Assembly (NCBI GenBank): GCA_900555265.1
Contig: UNSL01000002.1
Location: 1-64,000 of the forward strand
Length of the DNA: 64,000 nt
From: Candidatus Saccharimonadota bacterium
GTDB lineage: Bacteria > Patescibacteriota > Saccharimonadia > Saccharimonadales > Saccharimonadaceae
Direction: 5' to 3'
The translations under genes were made by a program, and so were the position numbers. Under the pieces are notes generated by a model. The model was not told the origin of the DNA, made no database searches, and saw only the letters and a program-made list of their open reading frames with translations. How positions within the stretch are numbered: the first letter of the stretch is position 1; the number at the start of each line of letters is the position of its first letter. Of the stretch, positions 1 through 9,165 are shown piece by piece.

Positions 1-55
1 TCCCAATAAAAGCTCCAATAGATCCGACAAAGCGATTAATTTTTTGTTTAGACAT
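1..55 (-). CDS. 5' end of an unidentified gene (runs off the left edge)
   Basis: Only the first 18 codons lie inside the window (protein begins MSKQKINRFVGS). The ATG at 53-55 follows a GAGG ribosome site that sits in a small palindrome, CCTCATGAGG (62-71), and a good promoter lies upstream (76-105). The visible part is too short to assign a family. Confidence 0.6.
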   Translation of the reverse strand, partial: MSKQKINRFVGSIGAFIG

Positions 56-75
56 ATAATACCTCATGAGGTTTT

Positions 76-105
76 ATTATATTATAAAGGAAAAGATGCT
101 GTCAA
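76..105 (-). promoter_or_regulatory. sigma70-type promoter of the left-edge gene
   Basis: On the minus strand TTGACA (100-105) is followed after 18 bp by TATAAT (76-81); a second TATAAT overlaps at 81-86. It overlaps the end of the transposase remnant, so it may have been brought in or created by the insertion. Confidence 0.6.
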
Positions 106-290
106 TAATTTTGTGTAAACACTCTAGTAGAGTCTTCAAACAAAGTAACTAAGTAACGTTCCAGAGCCTCCTCGTTAGGAAAAAGAACCTTCTATTTCGT
201 TTGACGTTTGATTTCTTTATTAAGAGACTTAATGAGTTTTGTCGAATAAATGCTATGCCAAATCTGGTAAGGAAACTGATTTCAGCAATC
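102..290 (-). pseudogene. decayed IS256/Mutator-type transposase, C-terminal remnant
   Basis: Translating the minus strand in the frame that ends at TGA 102-104 gives IYSTKLIKSLNKEIKRQTK, then a stop, then KVLFPNEEALERYLVTLFED. This follows the C-terminal part of IS256-family (Mutator superfamily) transposases, which typically read IYTTN..E.LN..IR..TK...FPNEEAL. In-frame stops at 192-194 (TAG) and 282-284 (TGA) show it is dead. No terminal inverted repeat or target duplication is obvious. It lies directly downstream of the truncated lepA and probably marks the event that removed the lepA 3' half. The family call comes from motif recognition, not a database search. Confidence 0.65.
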
Positions 291-373
291 ATACGCGTCA
301 ATACTACGAACCAACGCCAAAAAAAATTCAGTTAAGCTTATTGTTTGTAGATTCGTGGTTTCCCTTTTTAATC

Positions 374-1204
374 TTAATTAAAATATCTCCCCAGTGTTAC
401 CGTATCGCCAACCCGCGCCTCGCGTGTCGTCTTCAGGTTTGTCACAATATAGCCAATTTCGCCAGTTTCAAGCGAAGGGTCGGGCTGCATGGCTGGGTTA
501 AGATGACCAACTTCCAGAGCTAGTCCATTTGCGCCAGTCGCCATCATTCGGATAGACTCACCCTTTTTAATTCGCCCATCAACCACCCGCACGTATAAAA
601 TCACGCCACGATAATCGTCATAATAACTATCAAAAATCAGCGCCCTAGTTGGACCATCAACCTCGCCAACTGGCGCCGGGATTCGCTCAACAACCGCATC
701 CAAAACCTTATCTACGTTTTGACCAGTTTTAGCAGAAATATGAATAATCTCGCTCTCGTCACAGCCCAACAAATTAATAACTTGTCTGGATACGCGCGGC
801 ATGTCGGCGGCTGGCAAATCAACCTTATTTAACACCGGAATAATTGTCAAATCCTGCTCCATCGCCAAGTAAACATTCGACAATGTCTGCGCCTGAATTC
901 CCTGACTAGCATCTACCACCAATATCACGCCCTCACAAGCCTGCAAACTACGCGAGACTTCATAACTAAAATCGACATGCCCTGGAGTGTCAATCAAATT
1001 CAGATCGACATTTTTATATCGCATTCGCACCGGCGCCAGCTTAATAGTGATGCCTTTTTCCCGCTCCAAATCCATTGAGTCCAGCAACTGCGACTTCATC
1101 TCGCGCTTTTCTACAGTCCCGGTCATCTCCATCATTCGATCAGCCAGCGTAGACTTGCCGTGATCAATATGAGCAATAATACAAAAATTCCGAATATTTT
1201 CCAT
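374..1204 (-). pseudogene. lepA: lepA (EF4) truncated after about 276 codons
   Basis: The product starts [19 protein letters not shown] and carries the translational-GTPase G motifs (AHIDHGKS at 11-18, DTPGH at about 73-77, NKVD at about 126-129), as in elongation factor 4, the ribosome back-translocase. The family is about 600 residues; this ORF stops at 276, just after domain II ([12 protein letters not shown]), so domains III, IV and the C-terminal domain are missing. No continuation is present in any frame to the left, where a transposase remnant sits instead. The start overlaps the murJ stop by one base (TAATG), so it is translated as the last cistron of a tilS-ftsH-murJ-lepA run. It is either a pseudogene or makes a GTPase-only fragment. 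Confidence 0.75.
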
Positions 1205-2856
1205 TAGCCCTTAAACTCCAATCGCCCAAATAACACTTTTTTCAATCGTGCAAGAATCGGGTCAATTTCTGGCAATTTTAGCCACTTCGAAGCCGCAGCA
1301 TACGCGCCAAAACTGACCAATGAAATGATAACGAATTTCGGAAAAGCGCTAAAGAAGCTGTCGTCATGATAACGAAACGGCATAATTAGCACGGCGATAT
1401 AACAAACCACGCCCGTAATAGTACCCGCAATTATCATCTTAAAAATCGCTCGCACAAACGTCATGTCGAATAATTTTGGCATTTGGCGATTCATAACCGC
1501 CAAAAGAACAACCACTTCCAAAACCGCCACTGTCGATTGAGCCCAAGCCAATCCATATGCACCCATTTTCAAGACCATCGATAGAACAATTGCTAAAATG
1601 ATGTTCAAAGTAATCGAGAAAATTGAAATGTATAGCGGAGTTTTTGTGTCTTGGCGGGCGTAAAATGCTCGCGCGGCCATGTGATAAATAGTTCGGAATA
1701 AAATCGCCACGACCAAACAGCCCAAAATTCCCGCGATCAACTGATTGCCACCATTGCGAATAAAATGCACGACATATCCCCTGGTAAAGAAAATCACCAC
1801 CGACACTGGAAGCGCCATCCAAAAAATAATTCTTAACAGGGAACGCAGGTCTTTTTGAAATAGGTCATTTCGACCTTCGCCCAAATGCTCAGTCAATTGA
1901 GGAAAGGCGGCATTTGAAATCGCCACGCCAATAAGATTGATTGGCATCATATGAAGAGTTAAGGCCTGCTGGTACGCCCTAACCGTTCCATCAGCCAAGC
2001 GCGAAGCCAAATTGACCTCAACCAAACTAACCACATAATCCATTCCTTGATCAACAGAACGCGCTGGCAGTAAAGATAAAACTTTCCTAAATCCCTTATT
2101 TCGCCAATAGATCTTGAAATTGTAATCAAACCCAAGCCCAGCCAGGCCAACCGCGCTGACGATCAATTGCAAAAATGAACCCAAAACCACACCCAACGCC
2201 ACGCCCATAATGCCGCCGTCAAAAATCTGCCAGCCGAATAAATTGACGCCGCCAGTAAACCACACTGTACCGATAATAATGCCGACGTTATATAGCATTG
2301 GCGCCAGCGCACAGAACATAAATCGCCCGACCGCTTGCTGAATACTAGCAATCACCGCCGCAACCGCAAAAATAAACGGATTAACCGCGATCACTTGCAT
2401 CATACTAACCGCCAAAGCATGGCCAGATTCGCTCAGACCAGGCGCGATTAAATATTTCATCAACGGATCAGCGAAAATAATAATCAGCACCGACGCTGCC
2501 ATAGTTATTAGAGCCATGAAATTAATCATGCTCGAGCTAATTTGCCAAGCCGACTGCTTATTGCCCTTGACCCAGCGCTCATTAAAAACTGGGATGAACG
2601 TTACGCTAAGCGCACCAGAAACCAGCACTGCAAACATAAAATCTGGCACCATGAAAGCTGCCGTATAAGCATCTAGTCCAACCGGATATCCCGCCAATAC
2701 TCCATTTTCGCTTGGCATATAGGCGGAGTTGAGCAAACGATCACGGAAAAACCCCAGCAAGCTCGACAACAACGTCGAGCCCGCCAGAATCGTAGCAGCC
2801 AATTTCACATTAAGCCGCTGATTTATTTTCGTAACCGTACTACGAACGCGCCCCAT
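1204..2856 (-). CDS. murJ: lipid II flippase MurJ (MviN family)
   Basis: This 550-residue polytopic membrane protein of the MOP superfamily is predicted to flip the peptidoglycan precursor lipid II across the cytoplasmic membrane. The N-terminal stretch [18 protein letters not shown] matches the conserved first helix of MurJ (GFxRD), and many hydrophobic segments follow over the whole length; the usual family has 14. The charged tail after the last helix ends [13 protein letters not shown]. It starts 6 nt downstream of ftsH and overlaps lepA by one base, so the three are probably one transcript. Together with murC at 10.8 kb it shows that the cell makes a peptidoglycan wall. Confidence 0.9.
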   Translation of the reverse strand: MGRVRSTVTKINQRLNVKLAATILAGSTLLSSLLGFFRDRLLNSAYMPSENGVLAGYPVGLDAYTAAFMVPDFMFAVLVSGALSVTFIPVFNERWVKGNKQSAWQISSSMINFMALITMAASVLIIIFADPLMKYLIAPGLSESGHALAVSMMQVIAVNPFIFAVAAVIASIQQAVGRFMFCALAPMLYNVGIIIGTVWFTGGVNLFGWQIFDGGIMGVALGVVLGSFLQLIVSAVGLAGLGFDYNFKIYWRNKGFRKVLSLLPARSVDQGMDYVVSLVEVNLASRLADGTVRAYQQALTLHMMPINLIGVAISNAAFPQLTEHLGEGRNDLFQKDLRSLLRIIFWMALPVSVVIFFTRGYVVHFIRNGGNQLIAGILGCLVVAILFRTIYHMAARAFYARQDTKTPLYISIFSITLNIILAIVLSMVLKMGAYGLAWAQSTVAVLEVVVLLAVMNRQMPKLFDMTFVRAIFKMIIAGTITGVVCYIAVLIMPFRYHDDSFFSAFPKFVIISLVSFGAYAAASKWLKLPEIDPILARLKKVLFGRLEFKG

Positions 2857-2862
2857 AGTATT

Positions 2863-4731
2863 TTACGAATGCAATTTAGCTTCTTTTGGTAATTTAGTGC
2901 CTTTAAGAATCTCGTCAACCTCAGATTCTTCCAGAGTTTCTTCCTTCAGTAAGGCCTCAGCCAGTTTATCAAGGAACGAACGATTCTCTTTCAATACCAA
3001 CATTGCACGATGTTTAGCTTCGGTAATCAATTGCGCAACTTCCTCATCAATCATCTTCGCAGTTTCATCAGAATACGGACGCTCTCTGGTCATTTTATCG
3101 AACATCAAACCGCCGTTATCTTCATGGAATACTTGATCGCGCAAGCTCTTGCCCATTCCTTGCTCAATCACCATATCGCGGGCAATCTCAGTCGCTTTTC
3201 GCAAATCCGAACCAGCTCCAGTAGTGATTCCGTCATCGCCGTAAATCAATTGCTCAGCGATTCGTCCACCCATTGCTCGAGCCAAAATATCTTTAAACTC
3301 GTAAACATTTGTGTAACTCTTATCTTCTGGCGGCAAGAACCATGTTACTCCACCGGTACCGCCACGTGGAATAATCGTAACCTTATGAACCGGGTCGGAA
3401 TCAGGCAAGACGTGACCAACAATTGCGTGGCCAGCTTCGTGATAAGCAGTCAACTCTTTCTCGTGATCGTTCATTATCTTAGTCTTGCGCTCTGGACCGA
3501 TCGCCACACGCTCAAACGCCTCAGTTAATTCGTCATTTGAGATCTTCTTCTTGTTGCGACGCGCAGCAATGATCGCGGCTTCATTAGCCATATTTGCCAA
3601 GTCCGCACCGGATGAGCCAGCGGTTTTTGCCGCCAATTTATCAAGATCAACAGTTTCATCAGTTGGCTTTTTCTTAAAGTGAACCTTCAGAATTGCCTCA
3701 CGATCTTTACGTTCTGGTAATGTAATATTCACACGTCGGTCAAATCGTCCAGGTCGAAGCAAAGCTGGGTCCAAAACATCCGCACGGTTGGTTGCCGCCA
3801 AAACAATAACATTCGTTTCGCCATCAAAGCCATCCATTTCCACCAAAATCTGGTTCAGAGTTTGCTCGCGCTCGTCATGACCACCACCCATACCAGAGCC
3901 ACGCTTACGACCCACAGCATCGATTTCATCAATGAAGATAATACATGGAGCATTTTTCTTAGCCTTAGAAAATAGGTCTCGCACTCGACTAGCGCCAACA
4001 CCAACAAACATTTCCACAAATTCAGAACCAGAAATTGAGAAGAATGGCACACCAGCCTCGCCAGCAACAGCTCGGGCTAGCATCGTCTTACCCGTACCTG
4101 GATTACCGACTAATAACACGCCTTTTGGAATCTTTGCTCCCAAATCTTTATATTTCTTCGGATGCTTAAGAAAATCAACAACTTCCTGCAGATCTTGCTT
4201 GGCGTTATCATTTCCAGCGATATCCGTAAACAGAACCTTTTCTTTATCTTGCCCATACAGGCGAGCCTTACTCTTGCCAAATCCCATCGCTTGATTATTT
4301 TGACCCTGAGCTTGGCGCATCATAAACATGAAGAACACCACGATAATTAGCACAGGCACAACCATAACCGCCAGGTTCCACATGGTTTCGCCGGTTGTGG
4401 ATGGTGGAATAACTTTCACCTCAACCTTAGCATCCTTGTTCAAGCCCTGCTCGTAAATACTACTAGATTCCTTGACTGAATGCTCGGTAGGTTTTGATTG
4501 ATTTTTTGGAGTAATTTTAATATCGTTTCCTTGAATCTCCAATTGAGCAATTTTACCGTCATTTGCTCGACGTACTACATCAGATAACGCTACATCTTTA
4601 AGATTCGATGCAGGGAAGAGTGTCGCGTAAAAAATTAACGCTACAAAAATTATAATTGCCCAAAACAATCCAAATCGTAAAATTTGACTTATTCTATTCT
4701 TTCCATTTCTTTGAGGCATCTTAACAGCCAT
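2863..4731 (-). CDS. ftsH: ATP-dependent zinc metalloprotease FtsH
   Basis: This is a membrane-anchored AAA+ protease that degrades damaged membrane proteins and short-lived regulators. Two transmembrane segments (about 20-42 and 120-140) flank a short extracytoplasmic loop. The Walker A motif GNPGTGKT (about 209-216), Walker B IIFIDEID, the second region of homology (RPGRFDRR) and the zinc-binding HEAGH (about 431-435) are all present. Length (622) is normal. I place the start at the ATG at 4731, ten bases after AAAGGA; a TTG two codons earlier is possible. tilS lies 28 nt upstream and murJ 6 nt downstream; tilS next to ftsH is a common arrangement in Gram-positive bacteria. Confidence 0.95.
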   Translation of the reverse strand: MAVKMPQRNGKNRISQILRFGLFWAIIIFVALIFYATLFPASNLKDVALSDVVRRANDGKIAQLEIQGNDIKITPKNQSKPTEHSVKESSSIYEQGLNKDAKVEVKVIPPSTTGETMWNLAVMVVPVLIIVVFFMFMMRQAQGQNNQAMGFGKSKARLYGQDKEKVLFTDIAGNDNAKQDLQEVVDFLKHPKKYKDLGAKIPKGVLLVGNPGTGKTMLARAVAGEAGVPFFSISGSEFVEMFVGVGASRVRDLFSKAKKNAPCIIFIDEIDAVGRKRGSGMGGGHDEREQTLNQILVEMDGFDGETNVIVLAATNRADVLDPALLRPGRFDRRVNITLPERKDREAILKVHFKKKPTDETVDLDKLAAKTAGSSGADLANMANEAAIIAARRNKKKISNDELTEAFERVAIGPERKTKIMNDHEKELTAYHEAGHAIVGHVLPDSDPVHKVTIIPRGGTGGVTWFLPPEDKSYTNVYEFKDILARAMGGRIAEQLIYGDDGITTGAGSDLRKATEIARDMVIEQGMGKSLRDQVFHEDNGGLMFDKMTRERPYSDETAKMIDEEVAQLITEAKHRAMLVLKENRSFLDKLAEALLKEETLEESEVDEILKGTKLPKEAKLHS

Positions 4732-4759
4732 TCTCAACTAATCCTTTCGCCTATACTAA

Positions 4760-5596
4760 TCAAACTCTCTTTATTATAACACTTCTTAGCGTCAATTTCA
4801 TCACAATGCCACCGCCAACTTGCCAGCACGAACCAGCTCTTCCAGTTTTTATAGCAATTAGCATACGCTCTAATTGAGAACCCAGTAACGACACATCATA
4901 ATGTCGCAAAACGTAATAATATAGTAATTCTTGTGCGACATTATCATCTATCATCGTCAAAAAATACCGACTCAGGATTTCTCCATCAAACTTCTCTATT
5001 TCCTGCTCAATTTTCCCTCTTAATTCTCTCTGTTTTCGCCACGCCTCATACACTCCAAGTTTCTGATATTCATCAAGCTCACGATTTATCTTACGCCTAA
5101 ATTTATTTCTCTGATACAAGTCGCTTTGATTTGTCTCATCTTCACACCATTCCAATTTCTGACGAATCGCATATTCATAAATTCTCTGCTTCGTCCAGCT
5201 ATTCATCGGCCTAACTATCTGACTATCGCTCATCCCCGCCAAGCCTCGCCACCTGGAACCGCGCTTAAGATTCATCGCTACAGTTTCAATAATGTCATCT
5301 CGATGATGCGCCGTCACTATCACGCCATCAAAATCCGTCGCCACGCCACGCAAAAATTCATACCGTCTTTGGCGCGCTAATTCTTCGCTAGCATCAGCCC
5401 CCAGCTTTTCGCGCCGACAAACAAATTGTATTTTATATCTATCAGCTAAAGCCTCGACAAATCTAGCATCACTCGCCGAATCCTCACGAATTCCGTGGTC
5501 AAAATGAGCGACCACCAAATCTTTTTCCGTTCGCGACATCAAATCCAGCAAAACTACCGAATCAATCCCACCACTGACTGCGATAATATATCTCAC
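4760..5596 (-). CDS. tilS: tRNA(Ile)-lysidine synthase TilS, short form
   Basis: TilS converts C34 of the CAU-anticodon tRNA-Ile2 to lysidine so that it reads AUA. The PP-loop motif SGGIDS (8-13) and the following HFDHGIRED and HHRDD segments identify the N-type ATP pyrophosphatase core. At 278 residues it lacks most of the C-terminal tRNA-binding region of the about 430-residue enzymes, resembling the shortest known forms. The start is a GTG exactly 6 nt after a -10-like GATAAT (5603-5608) with no ribosome site, so the mRNA is probably leaderless. It ends in TGA, which shows that UGA is a stop codon here. Its likely substrate tRNA is at 8534. Confidence 0.85.
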   Translation of the reverse strand: MRYIIAVSGGIDSVVLLDLMSRTEKDLVVAHFDHGIREDSASDARFVEALADRYKIQFVCRREKLGADASEELARQRRYEFLRGVATDFDGVIVTAHHRDDIIETVAMNLKRGSRWRGLAGMSDSQIVRPMNSWTKQRIYEYAIRQKLEWCEDETNQSDLYQRNKFRRKINRELDEYQKLGVYEAWRKQRELRGKIEQEIEKFDGEILSRYFLTMIDDNVAQELLYYYVLRHYDVSLLGSQLERMLIAIKTGRAGSCWQVGGGIVMKLTLRSVIIKRV

Positions 5597-5602
5597 ATAC
5601 CC

Positions 5603-5608
5603 ATTATC
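5603..5608 (-). promoter_or_regulatory. -10 box of tilS (leaderless type)
   Basis: GATAAT on the minus strand, 6 nt before the GTG start of tilS; no Shine-Dalgarno and no convincing -35. Confidence 0.4.
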
Positions 5609-5670
5609 TCACAATTTACCTAAAACGTATTTGGCAAATTTTATACTATCTGTTACAATCAATGCAGTGT

Positions 5671-5747
5671 GGCACCGTAGCTCAGCTGGTTAGAGCGCAG
5701 GACTCATAAGCCTGAGGTCGGTGGTTCGGGTCCACCCGGTGCTACCA
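5671..5747 (+). tRNA. tRNA-Met (CAU), elongator type
   Basis: A full cloverleaf of 77 nt with encoded CCA. The anticodon loop is CTCATAA (CAU). A G1-U72 pair (GGCACCG with CGGTGCT) and the GAGGTCGGTGGTTCG stretch resemble the elongator tRNA-Met of Bacillus, so I assign Met rather than Ile2. The last anticodon-stem pair is an A-G mismatch. The promoter is TTGGCA (5631-5636), 17 bp, TACAAT (5654-5659), ending 11 nt before the gene. Confidence 0.85.
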
Positions 5748-5760
5748 GAAATTATCTTTT

Positions 5761-5788
5761 CCTCGTCAATACGACGGGGAATTTTTTA
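5761..5788 (+). terminator. rho-independent terminator after tRNA-Met
   Basis: CCTCGTC and GACGGGG form a 7-bp stem with a 5-nt loop (5761-5779), followed by AATTTTTT. Confidence 0.75.
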
Positions 5789-5799
5789 TAGATACTGAA

Positions 5800-5964
5800 T
5801 TAAATTAGCTCAAGCTCTTCAGATTGAACGCCATCCAAAGCCGCCAATCGTCGTGACACAAAACTATCCAATTCCCATGAATTACGCTGACGCTCCCACG
5901 TTGCTAAATCCTTTTTTCGGGTTACTTCTAAAAATTCAGCTAATTCACTGGTATTGATTTCCAT
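5800..5964 (-). CDS. small hypothetical protein (54 aa)
   Basis: A 54-codon ORF begins MEINTSELAEFLEVTRKK and ends in TAA. It has an AAAGGAAA ribosome site upstream of ATG 5962-5964, and a possible -35/-10 (TTGTCA, TATAAA) further up. The product is charged and probably helical (WERQRNSWELDSFVSRRL). I recognise no family. It fills the gap between tRNA-Met and the next operon. Confidence 0.45.
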   Translation of the reverse strand: MEINTSELAEFLEVTRKKDLATWERQRNSWELDSFVSRRLAALDGVQSEELELI

Positions 5965-6105
5965 ACTTTTTTCCTTTTTTGTGTTAATTATTTAACTATC
6001 TTTATACTATCATAAATTTGACAAAAAAGCAATACCTTTTTCGGTCATTATTTACCTTTTCATTCCGCTTGTGGTACACTGGTAGGGAAGGATTTATACA
6101 CAAAA

Positions 6106-6843
6106 ATGACCCCTGTAACAATCTCGTCACTGGCCACCATAATTTTTGCAGCGATTATTCACGCTAGTTTTCAGCTTAGCGTCAGTGTTTTAACGTTACT
6201 TAGCGGACATTCAATTGGCAAAAAAACCGCTCAGAGAAAAATTTTTCGCATGAGCAACAGTTTTGTATTTGGTGTTTCAACAATCACTCTACTGCTCATT
6301 AGCTCAATCTCCTATTTCTTATCACTATTCATCCATCACGCCACCAGCGCAGAGCAACTCGTTGCTGCTGTCTCTTCAGGGATGATGTTTGGCTTAGGAA
6401 TCGCAATTTGGGCGTTCTACTTCCGACGACAACCAGGAACTTCATTATGGCTTCCGCGCAATTTTGCAGAATATTTAAACAAGCGCACCAAAAAAACCAA
6501 AAACTCCGTAGAAAGCTTTGCTCTGGGAATAATTAGTGTTATTGCAGAAATCATATTTATTATCGCGCCAATTATCGCCGCCAGTCTGGCTATTATCACC
6601 CTACCAAACCCCTTATTGCAAATCATCAGCATGGCAATCTACGTCATCGTGTCCACACTGCCGTTGTTTGTCGTTATCGTCTTGATCGGCAGCGGACGCA
6701 GCATCTCTAATTTACAACGTTGGCGGGAAGACCATAAGAGATTTTTGCAATTCGCCAGCGGTGGTAGCTTATTGATTTTAGCAGCATTCCTATTCGTCGA
6801 CCGCGTTATTGGCGTTATCAGCTACGGAGGCAATCTATGGTAA
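6106..6843 (+). CDS. polytopic membrane protein, unknown function
   Basis: This 245-residue protein has about six hydrophobic segments (near 8-33, 52-77, 85-108, 140-163, 170-195 and 215-240). It carries a conserved-looking basic loop after the first helix (GHSIGKKTAQRKIFRMSNSF). I recognise no family. An extended -10-like TGGTACACT lies about 30 nt upstream. The stop codon overlaps the start of the ATP-cone gene (ATGGTAA), so these two and the oxidoreductase behind them form a tight three-gene operon. The partners suggest, but do not show, a nucleotide- or redox-linked role. Confidence 0.75.
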   Translation: MTPVTISSLATIIFAAIIHASFQLSVSVLTLLSGHSIGKKTAQRKIFRMSNSFVFGVSTITLLLISSISYFLSLFIHHATSAEQLVAAVSSGMMFGLGIAIWAFYFRRQPGTSLWLPRNFAEYLNKRTKKTKNSVESFALGIISVIAEIIFIIAPIIAASLAIITLPNPLLQIISMAIYVIVSTLPLFVVIVLIGSGRSISNLQRWREDHKRFLQFASGGSLLILAAFLFVDRVIGVISYGGNLW

Positions 6844-7124
6844 AGCCAGGTCAAATTGACGTCATCAAACAGGGAAAACGACCGCCAGAGGAATTCAGTC
6901 CAGACAAGCTCCACAATTCCATAATTGCCACCTGCCTAAGCGTTCGTACGCCAGAGGGTCAAGCTCAAGACATTGCAAAAACCGTCACTTTGGGCGTTAT
7001 GAATTGGTGCGAAACTCACCCAGAAATAACCTCCGCCGATATCCGCCGCCAAGCACAACGCATTATGAAAACTCTGCATCCTGACGCGGCTTATTTATAT
7101 AAAAATTACAAAACCATAATTTAG
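6837..7124 (+). CDS. stand-alone ATP-cone domain protein
   Basis: The 95 residues match an ATP-cone (KQGKRPPEEFSPDKLHNSI, then the helix ending ADIRRQAQRIMKTLHPDAAYLYKNY). ATP-cones sense ATP/dATP in NrdR and at the N-terminus of ribonucleotide reductases. Here the domain stands alone: there is no NrdR zinc ribbon in front and no reductase behind. It overlaps the upstream membrane protein gene by 7 nt and precedes the oxidoreductase by 8 nt. It could be a regulatory subunit of one of these neighbours; that is inference. Confidence 0.75.
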   Translation: MVKPGQIDVIKQGKRPPEEFSPDKLHNSIIATCLSVRTPEGQAQDIAKTVTLGVMNWCETHPEITSADIRRQAQRIMKTLHPDAAYLYKNYKTII

Positions 7125-7132
7125 GAGATTTG

Positions 7133-8503
7133 ATGTCGCAAAAACCAACTTTTGACTATGACTATATCGTAATTGGTAGTGGCGCCGGCGGTTCTCCCGC
7201 AGCTAGCATATTAGCAAGCGCCGGAAAAAAAGTTGCTGTTGTAGAAAAATCAACATTCGGCGGAGAATCACCAAACTGGGGAGATGTACCAACTGGATTT
7301 TTAACTCATGCTCTTAACGTTTATCAAACAGCCAAAGATGCTGCTAAGTTTGGGTTGCGCACTAACTCGGTTGGGTATAATTACCCTTCTCTACTCTCCT
7401 GGAAAGACAAAGTCGTAAAGAGGACTGGAGCTGGTGGTAATCGCTATTATTACGAGAAGCAAGGCATTAGTGTTTTTGCTGGCAATGCACACTTCTTGAG
7501 CCCAAACGAAATAGCCATCAATCGAAGACACTTGTCCGCTCGCAAATTTCTCATTGCAACTGGATCTGATTGGCAAATTCCAGAAATACCTGGGTTAAAT
7601 GCCGCTTCTTATCACACTCCAAAAACTATTTTTAGCTTAAAGCGCCCACCGAAAACCATGTTCATTGTTGGCGCGGGGGCTACGGCACTAGAATTGGCAC
7701 ATATCTTCTCCACCCTGGGAACAAAAGTTTACGTAACAGAGAAATCGTCCAGAATATTATCAACATTTGATCCAGAAGTTAGCGCTTTGGTTACGAATGA
7801 CGCAAAAAATCGCAATATTTCAATCTTAGCTCGCACTAAGATTATCGCTATTCAGAAATCGTCTATACAAAAGCGCGTCACTTTTCTGCAGGGGCGAATA
7901 GAAAAATCTGTACGCGTTGATGAGATTGTAATTGCCGACCAACAATTGCCTGCAACAGATTTAGGCTTAGAAAACGCCGGCGTAAAATATACCGAAAATG
8001 GTATTTTGGTTAATTCTTACCTGCAAACTTCCGCTCGGCATATTTTTGCCGCAGGAAATGTAACTGACGCCAATATCCAAACCCACACAGCTTTAGCGCA
8101 GAGTCGTATTGCGGCTCATAATTTGCTACATAATAATAAGATTAAATTCAGTGATTCCCCACGCCTACAAGTTGCATTTACTCAGCCAGAAATAGCTCAA
8201 ATTGGAATGAATGAATATGATTGTAAGGCAAAAGGAATAAGAGCAAAAATAGCAATTGTTCCGCTCACCACTACCGTACGCAGCAACATTACTGACCAGC
8301 GAATAGGTTTTGTGAAATTGATCGTTGATAAAAAACGAGTTGTCGTAGGCGGAACGATTGTCGGACCGCACGCTAGCGATATAGCAGCCGAGCTAGCCCT
8401 GGCTGTTCGACATAAAATTACCAGCGAAGAACTGGCGTCCACTCCGCATTGTTTTACTTCTTGGTCAGAAGCCGTGCGAATTGCGGCCGGAAAACTTCTA
8501 TAA
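7133..8503 (+). CDS. FAD-dependent pyridine nucleotide-disulfide oxidoreductase family, redox cysteines missing
   Basis: The protein (456 aa) has the N-terminal FAD motif GSGAGGSPAAS (15-25), a central NAD(P) Rossmann motif GAGATALELA, the second FAD motif with IFAAGNV, and a C-terminal dimerisation domain ending HCFTSWSEAV. It belongs with dihydrolipoamide dehydrogenase and mercuric reductase-like proteins. The active-site stretch, normally GGECPNWGCVPTK in the closest subgroup, reads GGESPNWGDVPTG: both redox cysteines are replaced (Ser46, Asp51) and the Lys is Gly. It cannot do classical dithiol chemistry and is more likely an NAD(P)H oxidase/diaphorase or transhydrogenase-like enzyme. The ATG at 7133 follows AGGAGA; a TTG one codon upstream is less likely. 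Confidence 0.85.
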   Translation: MSQKPTFDYDYIVIGSGAGGSPAASILASAGKKVAVVEKSTFGGESPNWGDVPTGFLTHALNVYQTAKDAAKFGLRTNSVGYNYPSLLSWKDKVVKRTGAGGNRYYYEKQGISVFAGNAHFLSPNEIAINRRHLSARKFLIATGSDWQIPEIPGLNAASYHTPKTIFSLKRPPKTMFIVGAGATALELAHIFSTLGTKVYVTEKSSRILSTFDPEVSALVTNDAKNRNISILARTKIIAIQKSSIQKRVTFLQGRIEKSVRVDEIVIADQQLPATDLGLENAGVKYTENGILVNSYLQTSARHIFAAGNVTDANIQTHTALAQSRIAAHNLLHNNKIKFSDSPRLQVAFTQPEIAQIGMNEYDCKAKGIRAKIAIVPLTTTVRSNITDQRIGFVKLIVDKKRVVVGGTIVGPHASDIAAELALAVRHKITSEELASTPHCFTSWSEAVRIAAGKLL

Positions 8504-8533
8504 TTACCTCTGATGCGCTATAATAAGTCTCAC

Positions 8534-8609
8534 GGGGGCGTAGCTCAGGGGTTAGAGCAGTCGGCTCATAACCGATTGGTCGCTGGTTCGATCCCAGCCG
8601 CCCCCACCA
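8534..8609 (+). tRNA. tRNA with CAU anticodon, probably tRNA-Ile2
   Basis: A 76-nt cloverleaf with encoded CCA. Acceptor GGGGGCG pairs with CGCCCCC; the anticodon stem-loop is GTCGG CTCATAA CCGAT. The GGCTCATAACCG core and the GGTCGCTGGTTCGA T-arm resemble known tRNA-Ile2(CAU) species, the substrate of TilS, rather than elongator Met. A TATAAT (8519-8524) lies 9 nt upstream. The Ile2/Met choice is inference from these similarities. Confidence 0.75.
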
Positions 8610-8696
8610 CATTCTGAATTTGAACTTGATAATCATAAGATGAATATTTTTATCATTCCTGCTACAATATTATGTGGTAGATATTAAATTTGCAAA

Positions 8697-9122
8697 ATGA
8701 ACAAATTAAAACTCAAACGATTAATTTACAGAATACAGCACGACTATTTGACCCTAAATAATGTCGTTATTGCTGCTGCGATTTTAATTGCTATGAGTTG
8801 GGCTTGGGGCTCCATTGAATCAATGCAAAAAAACTACGAATTGCAACGCTCTATCGACAACAAACGCCAGCAAGTGGAAATAGAAAAATTGCAAGTCGCC
8901 TTGCTGGAATATGAATCGAAATATTATCAAAGCGAAGAGTATCAAGAATTAACCATTAGACAGCGCACAGGAAAAGGTCTACCTGGCGAAAAACAGCTCA
9001 TCACCCAATCTTTCGAAAGCGCCACGCCTACCCAAAAACTTGCGTCGAGCGCGAAGCGAACAGATAGCAATTTCCAGCAATGGATGAACTTTCTATTTGG
9101 TGGTAATAGTCATAAACACTAA
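8697..9122 (+). CDS. FtsB/DivIC-like membrane coiled-coil protein
   Basis: The 141-residue product has a short basic cytoplasmic N-terminus, one transmembrane segment (about 23-42) and then a heptad-like coiled coil (about 45-90), followed by a polar tail. This is the layout of septum-initiation proteins FtsB/DivIC, which bridge FtsL and FtsQ/DivIB in the divisome. Similarity is by architecture, including a YYQSEEYQELTIRQR stretch like the DivIC segment after the coil. It sits between two tRNA genes with no clear operon partner. Confidence 0.6.
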   Translation: MNKLKLKRLIYRIQHDYLTLNNVVIAAAILIAMSWAWGSIESMQKNYELQRSIDNKRQQVEIEKLQVALLEYESKYYQSEEYQELTIRQRTGKGLPGEKQLITQSFESATPTQKLASSAKRTDSNFQQWMNFLFGGNSHKH

Positions 9123-9165
9123 AGTATTGCAATTATTACGCCAAACTGATATTATAACTAGGTAT

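Noticed and set aside
239..523. 94-residue plus-strand frame over the lepA end and transposase remnant
   Set aside because: It lies opposite lepA, has no ribosome site and no recognisable motif.
2897..4350. Long plus-strand frames opposite ftsH
   Set aside because: They are shadows of a well-identified protease gene and have no ribosome sites.
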